NCBI GenBank assembly: GCA_031976175.1
Contig: DALYLR010000060.1
Location: 1 to 12,687, forward strand
Origin: DMER01 sp003451645
GTDB taxonomy: Bacteria > Pseudomonadota > Alphaproteobacteria > Micropepsales > Micropepsaceae
Direction of reading: 5' to 3'
DNA: 12,687 bases
Of this stretch, positions 6,589 to 12,665 are shown piece by piece. The translations under genes were made by a program, and so were the position numbers. A model generated the notes under the pieces. The model ran no database searches, was not told the DNA's origin, and was given only the letters and a program-made list of their open reading frames with translations. The stretch's first letter is position 1; each line of letters opens with the position of its first letter.

Positions 6589-8403
6589 ATGAACGCCGTG
6601 GTTGTTGCAGGGATTGTCGTCACCATTCTGACCGTGATCCCGGTCGTGTGGCAATTGGGGAAGCACCCCCGGGGCCTTTACATCCTGTTCTTCGCTGAGA
6701 TGTGGGAGCGCTTTTCCTATTACGGCATGCGCGGGCTGTTGATCTTTTACCTGACCCAGCATTTCCTCTTTGACGACGCAACGGCGCAGCAAGGTTACGC
6801 GACCTATACCTCGCTCGTTTATCTAATGCCGCTCATTGGCGGCTATCTCGCGGACCGGTATCTGGGAACCCGCAAGGCCATCGCATTTGGCGCGCTGCTG
6901 TTGGTTGCCGGGCACTTCTCGATGGTGTTTGAGGGCAGCCCGGCCAAGCAAATCCTGACCTATAATGGTCAGACCTATGAATTCTCCGCGGATGGCCGGA
7001 TGGCCTCGCGCGAGGTGCGGCTCATCGTTAATGGCGAGCGGTTTGAAGTCGGCGCCTCGCCTGATGGGGGCATGCTGATCAAGGGGATGCCGGAGGGCGG
7101 CGCGCTGCCGCAAGTCTTGCCCAAGGGCGAGTACCAGCTTTCGGTCGCCGACAAAGACCCAACCGCCGTCAGCATCCTCTATATGGCCATGGCGCTCATC
7201 ATTATGGGCGTAGGCTTCCTGAAGGCCAATATCTCGTCCATCGTGGGTCAGCTCTATGAGGACAACGATCCGCGCCGCGACCCCGGTTTCACGCTCTACT
7301 ACTATGGCATCAATCTGGGCGCCTTCTGGGCCTCGATTCTCTGCGGCCTGTTGGGTGAGACGGTCGGCTGGTATGCGGGCTTTGGCCTCGCAGGCTTCGG
7401 CATGTTGCTGGGTTATGTGGTGTTCGTGCTGGGCAAGCCCTTGTTGGAGGGGCGCGGCGAGCCGCCTGAGCCCCAGAAGCTGGCCGCAGCGGTCGTCGGT
7501 CCGCTGAATACCGAATGGATCATCTATCTGCTGGCACTGGTTGGTGTGGCGGGCATCTGGTACCTGCTGCAGCTCAACACATCCGTCAGCTATCCGCTGC
7601 CGGTGTTGGACATCGAGGTCAGCACCTTGTTCCTGCTGCTCAGTGCGGGCTCGATCGGAGTGCTCGTCTATTTCGTCTATCACATGCTGACCGAGTTCAC
7701 CTTTGTGGAGACGCAGCGTGTCGTTCTGGCGCTTGTGCTCATCTCCGCATCGGTTGTCTTCTGGGCGCTCTTTGAGCAGGCGGGCTCTTCGCTCAATCAG
7801 TTCGCGGAGCGCAATACGGTCCTCAAGGTTGGCGATGTCCCCATCACGGCGGCACAGACGCAGTCCTATAATGCTGGCTTCATCTTGATCCTGGCGCCGA
7901 TCTTCTCGGCCTTGTGGGCTTATCTTGGCCGCAGAAATGCCGACCCCCGTCCTGCCGAGAAGTTCGGCATCGCGCTGGTCCAAGCAGGCCTCGGCTTCCT
8001 CGTGCTCGTATGGGGCGCCCAGACCGCCGATGAGAACTTCAAGGTCGCGCAGATCTTCTTGATCCTCGCTTATCTCCTGCACACGACGGGTGAGCTCTGC
8101 ATCTCGCCCGTGGGCTTGTCGCAGATGACGCGGCTGGCGCCTGCGATGGTCATCTCGACCGTGATGGCGACATGGTTCCTGGCCTCTGCCTGGGCGCAAT
8201 ATGTCGGCGGCATCATCGCTCAGCTCACCGCGGCCGAAACCGTGGCGGGGCAGGTGCTCGATCCCAAGAAGGCGCTGGAGACCTATGTCACGACCTTCTG
8301 GGACATTGGCTGGATCGGCATTATCATTGGCGGCGGGTTGTTGCTGATCAGTCCGTTCCTCAACTTCCTCGCCCACGAGGACAAGGGCAAGGACGGACGG
8401 TAG
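6589..8403 (+). CDS. POT/PTR2 family peptide MFS transporter with large extra-membrane insertion
   Basis: A 604-residue proton-dependent oligopeptide transporter of the inner membrane, taking up di- and tripeptides with protons. The family marks are clear: ExxERF in EMWERFSYYGMRG (37-49), GGYLADRYLGTRK (84-96), the TM4 lysine Lys212 in GVGFLKANISS (207-217), and GELCISPVGLSQMTRLAP in the C-terminal half. It is longer than the usual 480-500 residues. One insertion of about 75 polar, beta-rich residues lies between TM3 and TM4 (about 116-192). A shorter extra segment is ERNTVLKVGDVPITAAQTQ in the second half. Alphaproteobacterial and Bacteroidetes POTs often carry such loops. I chose ATG 6589, which has GGGGAG 7 bases upstream. 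The frame is open from 6490, but that 33-codon leader is Arg-rich and not conserved in kind. Confidence 0.94.
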   Translation: MNAVVVAGIVVTILTVIPVVWQLGKHPRGLYILFFAEMWERFSYYGMRGLLIFYLTQHFLFDDATAQQGYATYTSLVYLMPLIGGYLADRYLGTRKAIAFGALLLVAGHFSMVFEGSPAKQILTYNGQTYEFSADGRMASREVRLIVNGERFEVGASPDGGMLIKGMPEGGALPQVLPKGEYQLSVADKDPTAVSILYMAMALIIMGVGFLKANISSIVGQLYEDNDPRRDPGFTLYYYGINLGAFWASILCGLLGETVGWYAGFGLAGFGMLLGYVVFVLGKPLLEGRGEPPEPQKLAAAVVGPLNTEWIIYLLALVGVAGIWYLLQLNTSVSYPLPVLDIEVSTLFLLLSAGSIGVLVYFVYHMLTEFTFVETQRVVLALVLISASVVFWALFEQAGSSLNQFAERNTVLKVGDVPITAAQTQSYNAGFILILAPIFSALWAYLGRRNADPRPAEKFGIALVQAGLGFLVLVWGAQTADENFKVAQIFLILAYLLHTTGELCISPVGLSQMTRLAPAMVISTVMATWFLASAWAQYVGGIIAQLTAAETVAGQVLDPKKALETYVTTFWDIGWIGIIIGGGLLLISPFLNFLAHEDKGKDGR

Positions 8404-8408
8404 CAGGT

Positions 8409-8729
8409 CTAGATCCCGCGCACATCCAGGCGGCTCAGGCGGGCCGCCAACAGGCCCTGCGAGCGGCGGTAGGCTCTTGCCGCCTGCGCCGCATCAAGGC
8501 ATGCATCGAGGGACTGGTCCCCAAGAACCTGCGCCATGAGGCCCGTACTGGGCAGGCGCGGCTGCACCACGTCGGTGGGTGCCTCGCTAATCTTGCGGCC
8601 AAATTTCGGCCAATTGGCCTCCTGGTCAGGATCGGGGGTTATCTGTGCCACCGCCTCCACCCGCCGCGCCAGCACCATCGCCCGGCTTTGTACCGGAATG
8701 AAACGGGTGATGGGCATAATCGCGGTCAT
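8409..8729 (-). CDS. Small protein of unknown function
   Basis: A 106-codon frame on the minus strand, tail to tail with the peptide transporter (5 bases between stops). Third codon positions are strongly GC-biased as in the neighbouring genes, which supports real coding. The sequence is polar with no signal peptide or membrane segment. It has a conserved-looking N-terminus (ITRFIPVQSRAMVLARRVEAV at about 6-26, quoted in two parts elsewhere as ITRFIPVQ and RRVEAVAQI) and a helical, Ala/Arg-rich C-terminus (ARAYRRSQGLLAARLSRLD, about 84-102). I do not recognise a family. ATG 8729 is used; ATG 8717 in frame is an alternative. Only a weak GAG site precedes 8729. It is divergent from the PAS-EAL gene and shares the roughly 200-base gap holding the TTAAGC inverted repeat. 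Confidence 0.65.
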   Translation of the reverse strand: MTAIMPITRFIPVQSRAMVLARRVEAVAQITPDPDQEANWPKFGRKISEAPTDVVQPRLPSTGLMAQVLGDQSLDACLDAAQAARAYRRSQGLLAARLSRLDVRGI

Positions 8730-8772
8730 GACCGCTCAATCGCAAGCAGCATGCCTGTCCCGGTCACCTCCA

Positions 8773-8793
8773 TTAAGCCCGCAGCAAGCTTAA
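8773..8793. promoter_or_regulatory. Inverted repeat TTAAGC-N9-GCTTAA
   Basis: A 21-base inverted repeat with perfect 6-base arms (8773-8778, 8788-8793) lies in the gap between the divergent small gene (start 8729) and the PAS-GGDEF-EAL gene (start near 8932). It may be an operator. It is not a CtrA box, because the two TTAA elements are 13 bases apart and not 7. No run of T follows, so it is not a typical terminator. Confidence 0.35.
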
Positions 8794-8931
8794 CGCCGTC
8801 TTCACCAATCTATGCCAAAGCTTGAGGGTCCCGAAATTCGCCACTTCTTAAAGGTTGGCGCGCTAGGGTCTGCCCCAGAAGCACCGGGAAGAACTCATCC
8901 GGGCACGTTTTGTGTGGGGCGGTCGAAAGCC

Positions 8932-10611
8932 GTGTTGCGTCGTCAGTCAGAGTTGTCGTTGCAGACGCTTGCGTCCGTCGCTGAAGCGGACAGGTTGCGT
9001 ATTGCGCTCTCGGCCGCCGGTGGTGTCGTCTATGATTGGACACCCGATACGGGCGAGGTCTCCTGGGCCGGTGACGTCCAAGGGGTCCTCGGCATCAGCG
9101 ATCCCTCCGCCGTCAGCAGCGAGGCCCTGTTCCGCAAGCATCTCGACCCCCAAGGCCTTCAGGCGCGCGCAAACCTCGCTGAGGCGATCCACGCGCCAGG
9201 CGCGCTGCATTGCGCCGAATTCAAATTTAACGCGGCAGCCCAAGCGCCTCGCTGGCTTGAGGACCGGGCGGTCGTTTTCACCCGCCCCAATGGTCAGGTC
9301 GAACGTGTGGTGGGGACTTTGCGTGACATTACGGCCCGCAAGACCGCCGATGCACAGGTGCTTCAATCCGCACACATCGACGAGATGACCGGGCACTTGA
9401 CCCGCGGGCGCCTGCGGGACCGGCTCAATGAGATGGTGGCGCAAGGGCCCACCGCCTATTGCGTTGTCGCCATTGACGATCTGGCTGTCCTCAACGAGGT
9501 CTATGGTACCGACGCCGCCGATGTCGCAATTGTCGCCGTGGGGCGCAAGCTTGCCGAGACTGCGGGTGCGCATGCCGCCATCGGCCGCACGGCTGGCAAC
9601 AAATTCGGGATGGCGGTGCCTGGCGCCGATGCGCTGGCCCTGCAAACACTCTCGCAAGAGATCCGCAACGCGGTGCGCGACATGGTCATCACCACACCCT
9701 GTGGTGTGGTCTCGGTCAGCGTGTCTGTTGGCGCAGTTCTGGCGCCCTGCGATGCCGATACCGCGCAAAAGGCCATGGCGCGCGCGGAAGTGGCACTCGA
9801 CCGGGCCAAGGCGCAAGGCCGTGGCGGTTATGCGCTTTATGAACATGCAGAGCAGGCCGAATCGACGCGGCTGCGTGTCGTTTCGCTCGGCGATCAGATC
9901 TTGAGCGCGCTTGCCGATGACCGCGTGCGCATCGCCTACCAACCCATTGTCGACCCCAAGACGGGCAAGGCCGAGGCGCAGGAATGTCTCGCGCGCATCC
10001 TCAAACCCGACGGTCAGTTGCTCCCTGCTGGCGAATTCATTCCGGCGGCCGAGCAATTGGGTCTGGTGCGCCTTATCGACCGGCGCATCCTGGAGATCGC
10101 GCTCGACACCTTGCGTCGCAATGCCGATGTCCGCTTGGCGCTGAATGTCTCTGGCATGACGGCCAGTGACCGGCTGGCGCTCGAAGGTTTTGCCACGACG
10201 CTGGAGATGAACCGCGATGTGGCGCCGCGCTTGATCGTCGAGTTGACCGAGACCGCAGCCCTTCTCGATCTGGAGGAAAGCGTGCGCTTCACGGCGCGCC
10301 TGCGCGACATTGGGGCCAAGGTCGCCATCGACGATTTCGGCGCGGGCTATACCTCGTTCCGCAACCTTCAGGCCCTGCGTGTCGACATGGTCAAGATTGA
10401 TGGGTCATTCGTCAAAGGCCTGGCGCTCAGTCCCGACAATCTCGTCTTTGTGCGGACCTTGGTGGACCTGGCGCGGAACTTCCGGCTGCAGACTGTGGCG
10501 GAGTGGGTCAGCGATCAGCGCGAGGCAGACATCCTGTGCGCTATGGGCGTCGATTTCCTGCAAGGCTTCTACCTTGGCAAGCCCGACATCGCACCGGAGT
10601 GGTTGCGCTAA
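8932..10611 (+). CDS. PAS-GGDEF-EAL protein, probable cyclic-di-GMP phosphodiesterase
   Basis: A protein of 559 residues from GTG 8932. An N-terminal helix (about 5-25) leads into a PAS-type sensor domain (about 25-135, ending in the TLRDITARKTAD linker). A GGDEF-like domain follows at about 140-305 and an EAL domain at about 312-559. The GGDEF site reads AGNKF (221-225), so cyclase activity is unlikely. The EAL domain keeps the expected catalytic residues: Glu351 (motif ECL instead of EAL), Asn405 in LNVSG, Glu437 in ELTE, Asp467-Asp468 in IDDFGAGY, Lys488 in VKIDGSF, Glu524 in VAEWVSD and Gln544 in LQGFYLGKP. It should hydrolyse c-di-GMP to pGpG, with PAS and the degenerate GGDEF domain as regulators. 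The frame opens at ATG 8812, but codons there include TTA, CTA and AGA and no ribosome-binding site precedes it. GTG 8932 has GGGGCGG about 9 bases upstream, and GTG 8914 is also possible. Confidence 0.9.
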   Translation: MLRRQSELSLQTLASVAEADRLRIALSAAGGVVYDWTPDTGEVSWAGDVQGVLGISDPSAVSSEALFRKHLDPQGLQARANLAEAIHAPGALHCAEFKFNAAAQAPRWLEDRAVVFTRPNGQVERVVGTLRDITARKTADAQVLQSAHIDEMTGHLTRGRLRDRLNEMVAQGPTAYCVVAIDDLAVLNEVYGTDAADVAIVAVGRKLAETAGAHAAIGRTAGNKFGMAVPGADALALQTLSQEIRNAVRDMVITTPCGVVSVSVSVGAVLAPCDADTAQKAMARAEVALDRAKAQGRGGYALYEHAEQAESTRLRVVSLGDQILSALADDRVRIAYQPIVDPKTGKAEAQECLARILKPDGQLLPAGEFIPAAEQLGLVRLIDRRILEIALDTLRRNADVRLALNVSGMTASDRLALEGFATTLEMNRDVAPRLIVELTETAALLDLEESVRFTARLRDIGAKVAIDDFGAGYTSFRNLQALRVDMVKIDGSFVKGLALSPDNLVFVRTLVDLARNFRLQTVAEWVSDQREADILCAMGVDFLQGFYLGKPDIAPEWLR

Positions 10612-10985
10612 CCCTTAGCCTCTTCAACACGCAATTTAACCCGCGGATTTATCGGCTTGTCGTTTTTCATGTCGACGATGAAAACACCAGGGACCAGACG
10701 AGACCGTTGATCCTCGGCCTCGCCCACAGTCACGGCGATTGCGATCGTCCCCGTGATGCTTGCGCCACTGCTGACGGCTGTCCGCGCAGGAATGATAACG
10801 TCGTCGACTTCGACATGTTCGCCAAGACGATTGATTTGCCGGATTTGTTCATCGTCGGGTTTGAGGCTGTCCCAAAATTTTCTGACAGCCAGCACCGCCT
10901 TTTGAGCTGTCTCTTCGTCGGCAGGCAAGAAGGGGCCGCTCAGTGCGAAGCTTTGTTCCGGTCGCTTCTTCTGTGCCCGTTTCAT
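10608..10985 (-). CDS. Unassigned 125-residue protein, second gene of the FRG cassette
   Basis: I do not recognise a family. Residues 1-9 are basic, 22-55 are helical and charged (DEETAQKAVLAVRKFWDSLK), and 57-121 alternate hydrophobic and polar residues as in a beta-sandwich (VEVDDVIIPA, ASITGTIAIAVTVG, PGVFIVDMKND, RVKLRVEE). There is no signal peptide or membrane helix. Its ATG abuts the TGA of the FRG-domain gene with no spacer, and its ribosome-binding site (GAGG, 11 bases upstream) lies inside the FRG gene, so the two are translated as a coupled pair. Such pairing suggests a partner, chaperone, or immunity/antitoxin role, but that is inference only. A hand count over 10621-10800 gives about 56% GC, between the FRG gene and the core genes. 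Its stop overlaps the EAL gene stop by 4 bases, tail to tail. Confidence 0.8.
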   Translation of the reverse strand: MKRAQKKRPEQSFALSGPFLPADEETAQKAVLAVRKFWDSLKPDDEQIRQINRLGEHVEVDDVIIPARTAVSSGASITGTIAIAVTVGEAEDQRSRLVPGVFIVDMKNDKPINPRVKLRVEEAKG

Positions 10986-11744
10986 TCAGCTTGATACCTC
11001 AAAGGTCCCAAAGCCAGTGCGCAACTGCCACGACATTGTTCTGGCCACACCTTCAAGATCGTGCCGGATCACTGTGTCGTCAATACCAAGTACAAAAAGA
11101 AATTCACTCAACTCATTTCGTAACTGCGCTGGCACTCGAAGCTCCGCGTAGTGAGAGATGACGCTGTCGGGCGCTTTTACGGCGTCGGCTGGCTTCCAAG
11201 CGACGTTTGGCCGGTTATGTAACGAAAATGCCCCTCTCTGGTTCGCAATCCGCATGTTGAGGGTTGGCGGGCGCACAAAGTAGACGTCCGGCTCGCGACC
11301 ATCCTGCAAAGGTTTGCTCTCTGAAGAAGAAATCACATATCGGCTTTGAGGCCTGACCGAATGAATTCTTGCCTCCTTGTCCAGTGGTTCTGAAGTAACA
11401 GCAAAATATAGTGCTACAAGCGGGCTGTAAGACCAATCCAACAATCTCGTGGGCAGGCCATAATGCTGCGCTATTGCCATCGTTTCAATTCTATTTCTAT
11501 CTTTATCCCGGCCTTCTAGAAATAATCGTGAGCGACTTTCGAATTCCTCGTATAGCCACCGCTCCTTGTCATATTCATATGTCTTGAAGATACCAGTGCG
11601 GCCGATTTTCGGTATCAATTCAAAGCTAGAATTTGGTTCTCCGCGAAATAGCCACAGGCCATCGGACCTGTTATTGCAAAACGCGAGAAAGTCTTGCAAG
11701 AACTCTATACGCGTCTTTGGTTTCCGCTTATCTGCCTTACCCAT
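10986..11744 (-). CDS. FRG domain-containing protein
   Basis: A 252-residue protein with the FRG domain (PF08867), named for its Phe-Arg-Gly motif. The marks appear in order: LWLFRGEPNSSFELIPKIGR (30-49, FRG at 33-35), AIAQHYGLPTRLLDW (90-104) with SPLVALYFAV following (107-116), and RIANQRGAFSLH (155-166) as the C-terminal R-I-x2-Q-x-G-x-F signature. FRG proteins are widespread, patchily distributed and biochemically uncharacterised as far as I know, and often lie in accessory or defence-rich DNA. Codon use is unlike the neighbours: 48% GC by hand count over 11221-11700 against 66% over 9481-9660 in the EAL gene, which points to horizontal acquisition. I chose ATG 11744, 10 bases after the phaR stop, with a GGAA site near it. 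The frame is open to 11798, but that would overlap phaR by 44 bases. It probably shares the phaR transcript. Confidence 0.9.
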   Translation of the reverse strand: MGKADKRKPKTRIEFLQDFLAFCNNRSDGLWLFRGEPNSSFELIPKIGRTGIFKTYEYDKERWLYEEFESRSRLFLEGRDKDRNRIETMAIAQHYGLPTRLLDWSYSPLVALYFAVTSEPLDKEARIHSVRPQSRYVISSSESKPLQDGREPDVYFVRPPTLNMRIANQRGAFSLHNRPNVAWKPADAVKAPDSVISHYAELRVPAQLRNELSEFLFVLGIDDTVIRHDLEGVARTMSWQLRTGFGTFEVSS

Positions 11745-11754
11745 CGTTCCAGAA

Positions 11755-12342
11755 TCATTTCCGGCTTGCCAGTTCAGCCAATTGCTGCTGCATTGCATTC
11801 AGCTGGTTTTTCAGATCGGCGATTTGGGCCTCTGCGGCTGCCGCTATCTGTTCGCTTGATTTCTCGTCGCGCTCATTGCTGCGCATCAGGGGGCCAAAGG
11901 GCGTGAACATGCGCACCGCGCGCTCAAACATCGCCAGGTTCTGGCGCGTGAGGGATTCGAACTCCTTCATCATGTGCTTGCCGCCAAAGGTCTCGGCGAT
12001 TTGGCTGCGCATGCGCTCCTGATTGCGCGAGAAGCTTTCCATACTAATGTCCAGATAGCCGGGGATGAGCGCCTGCATACTATCGCCGTAAAAGCGGATC
12101 AGCTGCCGCAGGAACTGGATCGGCAGGAGCTTTTGGCCCTTGCCCTCTTCCTCGAAAATGATTTGCGTGAGCACCGAGCGGGTAATGTCCTCGCCGGATT
12201 TCGCGTCATATACGTTGAATTCTTGGCCTTTCTTTACCATTTCCGCGAGATGGTCGAGCGTCACATAGGACGACGTTGCCGTGTTGTAGAGTCGGCGGTT
12301 CGCGTATTTTTTGATTGTGATTGGGCCTTCTTCGGCAGGCAT
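11755..12342 (-). CDS. phaR: Polyhydroxyalkanoate synthesis repressor PhaR
   Basis: A 195-residue repressor that binds PHB and DNA. It silences phasin and PHB genes, and its own gene, until polymer granules titrate it away. The N-terminal PHB/PHA accumulation DNA-binding domain is ITIKKYANRRLYNTATSSYV (8-27) through NVYDAKSGEDITRSVLTQI (about 43-61). The next domain includes LLPIQFLRQLIRFYGDSMQ (about 72-90) with LIPGYLDISMESFSRNQE after it. The last 30 residues (IAAAAEAQIADLKNQLNAMQQ) form a coiled coil for oligomerisation. Length is normal for alphaproteobacterial PhaR. ATG 12342 has a GGGGAG site 8 bases upstream; the open frame from 12441 would add 33 non-conserved residues and overlap the control region. 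No phaA, phaB, phaC or phasin gene is in the window. The FRG cassette follows in the same direction. Confidence 0.96.
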   Translation of the reverse strand: MPAEEGPITIKKYANRRLYNTATSSYVTLDHLAEMVKKGQEFNVYDAKSGEDITRSVLTQIIFEEEGKGQKLLPIQFLRQLIRFYGDSMQALIPGYLDISMESFSRNQERMRSQIAETFGGKHMMKEFESLTRQNLAMFERAVRMFTPFGPLMRSNERDEKSSEQIAAAAEAQIADLKNQLNAMQQQLAELASRK

Positions 12343-12352
12343 GGCGTGCTCC

Positions 12353-12358
12353 CCGTGT
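12353..12358 (-). promoter_or_regulatory. Ribosome-binding site of phaR
   Basis: On the minus strand a purine-rich GGGGAG lies about 8 bases before ATG 12342. It decides the phaR start in favour of 12342 over the longer open frame that begins at 12441. Coordinates are good to a few bases. Confidence 0.6.
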
Positions 12359-12398
12359 CGGTACCGCAGCGCAGGTTTGTGCACTGCGTGATTGTTGT

Positions 12399-12490
12399 CT
12401 GCGGAAAGGATATTGCAGATTTCGCGAGCGCGCACCTGCAATCGTGCGGGCGCAGCAAAATGTTATGCTGCGCAGCAATTGGTGCAGCAT
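12399..12490. promoter_or_regulatory. Candidate PhaR operator: three CTGC-N12-GCAG inverted repeats
   Basis: The pattern CTGC-N12-GCAG occurs three times: 12399-12418, 12436-12455 and 12468-12487. In the last one the arms extend to seven bases, ATGCTGC (12465-12471) and GCAGCAT (12484-12490), and a perfect palindrome TGCTGCGCAGCA (12466-12477) overlaps its left arm. They lie 57 to 148 bases upstream of the phaR start. CTGC or GCAG occurs ten times between 12361 and 12490; a rough expectation at 60% GC is one to two. PhaR of Paracoccus and Rhodobacter is known to bind TGC-rich, partly palindromic sites and to repress its own gene, so autoregulation is the natural reading. The 12-base spacing is, to my memory, not the published spacing. 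No clear -35/-10 pair could be fixed. Confidence 0.6.
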
Positions 12491-12553
12491 GACCAGCATC
12501 ATATGTGCGGGAGCCATGCCCCCCTGTCGCCGCCTTCAATCTCTGACAGAAAT

Positions 12554-12591
12554 GGTTTCGCGCCAAGCCGCCAAGGCGAAAGCAAAGGCGC
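12554..12591. repeat. Possible dispersed intergenic repeat (CGCCAAG-type)
   Basis: The stretch has a short internal reiteration, GCCAAGCC followed by GCCAAGGC, inside GGTTTCGCGCCAAGCCGCC and an AAGGCG-AAAGC-AAAGGCGC tail. Sequences of this style (GGTTTC-CGC-AAAG-CCGC-AAAG-GCGC) recur between genes in many alphaproteobacterial genomes in my memory. Only one copy is in the window, so the assignment rests on resemblance. Confidence 0.35.
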
Positions 12592-12615
12592 TAAGTCAGT
12601 CGCGCTTGCGCTTCA

Positions 12616-12665
12616 TCTCCCCCAACTTGTTTTGGGGGGAGCGGCACGAAGCGCCGAGGGGGGCT
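12616..12665. repeat. REP-like palindromic intergenic element
   Basis: A strong stem-loop is formed by CTCCCCCAA (12617-12625) and TTGGGGGGAG (12632-12641) around a 6-base loop. It is followed by a second small stem CGGC/GCCG around ACGAAGC, and then by GAGGGGGGCT, which could pair with the first C-run instead. The CCCCCAACTTGTTTTGGGGG core is a pattern I recall as a frequent intergenic repeat in Caulobacterales and Sphingomonadales genomes. No T-run follows on either strand, so it is not a standard intrinsic terminator. Confidence 0.5.

Noticed and set aside
6823..8376. Minus-strand open frame of 517 codons opposite the peptide transporter
   Set aside because: Its translation is rich in Arg, Gln, His and Asp with no recognisable domain, while the plus strand carries a complete POT transporter.
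8773..8793. CtrA-type box (TTAA-N7-TTAA)
   Set aside because: The two TTAA elements are separated by 13 bases, not 7.
8812..8931. N-terminal extension of the PAS-GGDEF-EAL protein from ATG 8812
   Set aside because: The 40 codons include several that are rare in the neighbours (TTA, CTA, AGA), there is no ribosome-binding site, and the helix leading into the PAS domain begins after it. It cannot be fully excluded.
8947..10056. Minus-strand open frame of 369 codons opposite the PAS-GGDEF-EAL gene
   Set aside because: It is antisense to a well-supported multidomain protein and shows no domain or sensible composition.
10600..11760. Insertion boundaries (target duplication or inverted repeats) around the FRG cassette
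   Set aside because: I compared the two junctions by eye and found no matching direct or inverted repeats, so no mobile-element boundary is called.
12617..12641. GC-rich hairpin as an intrinsic terminator
   Set aside because: No run of T follows on either strand and no gene ends beside it. It fits a REP-like repeat better.
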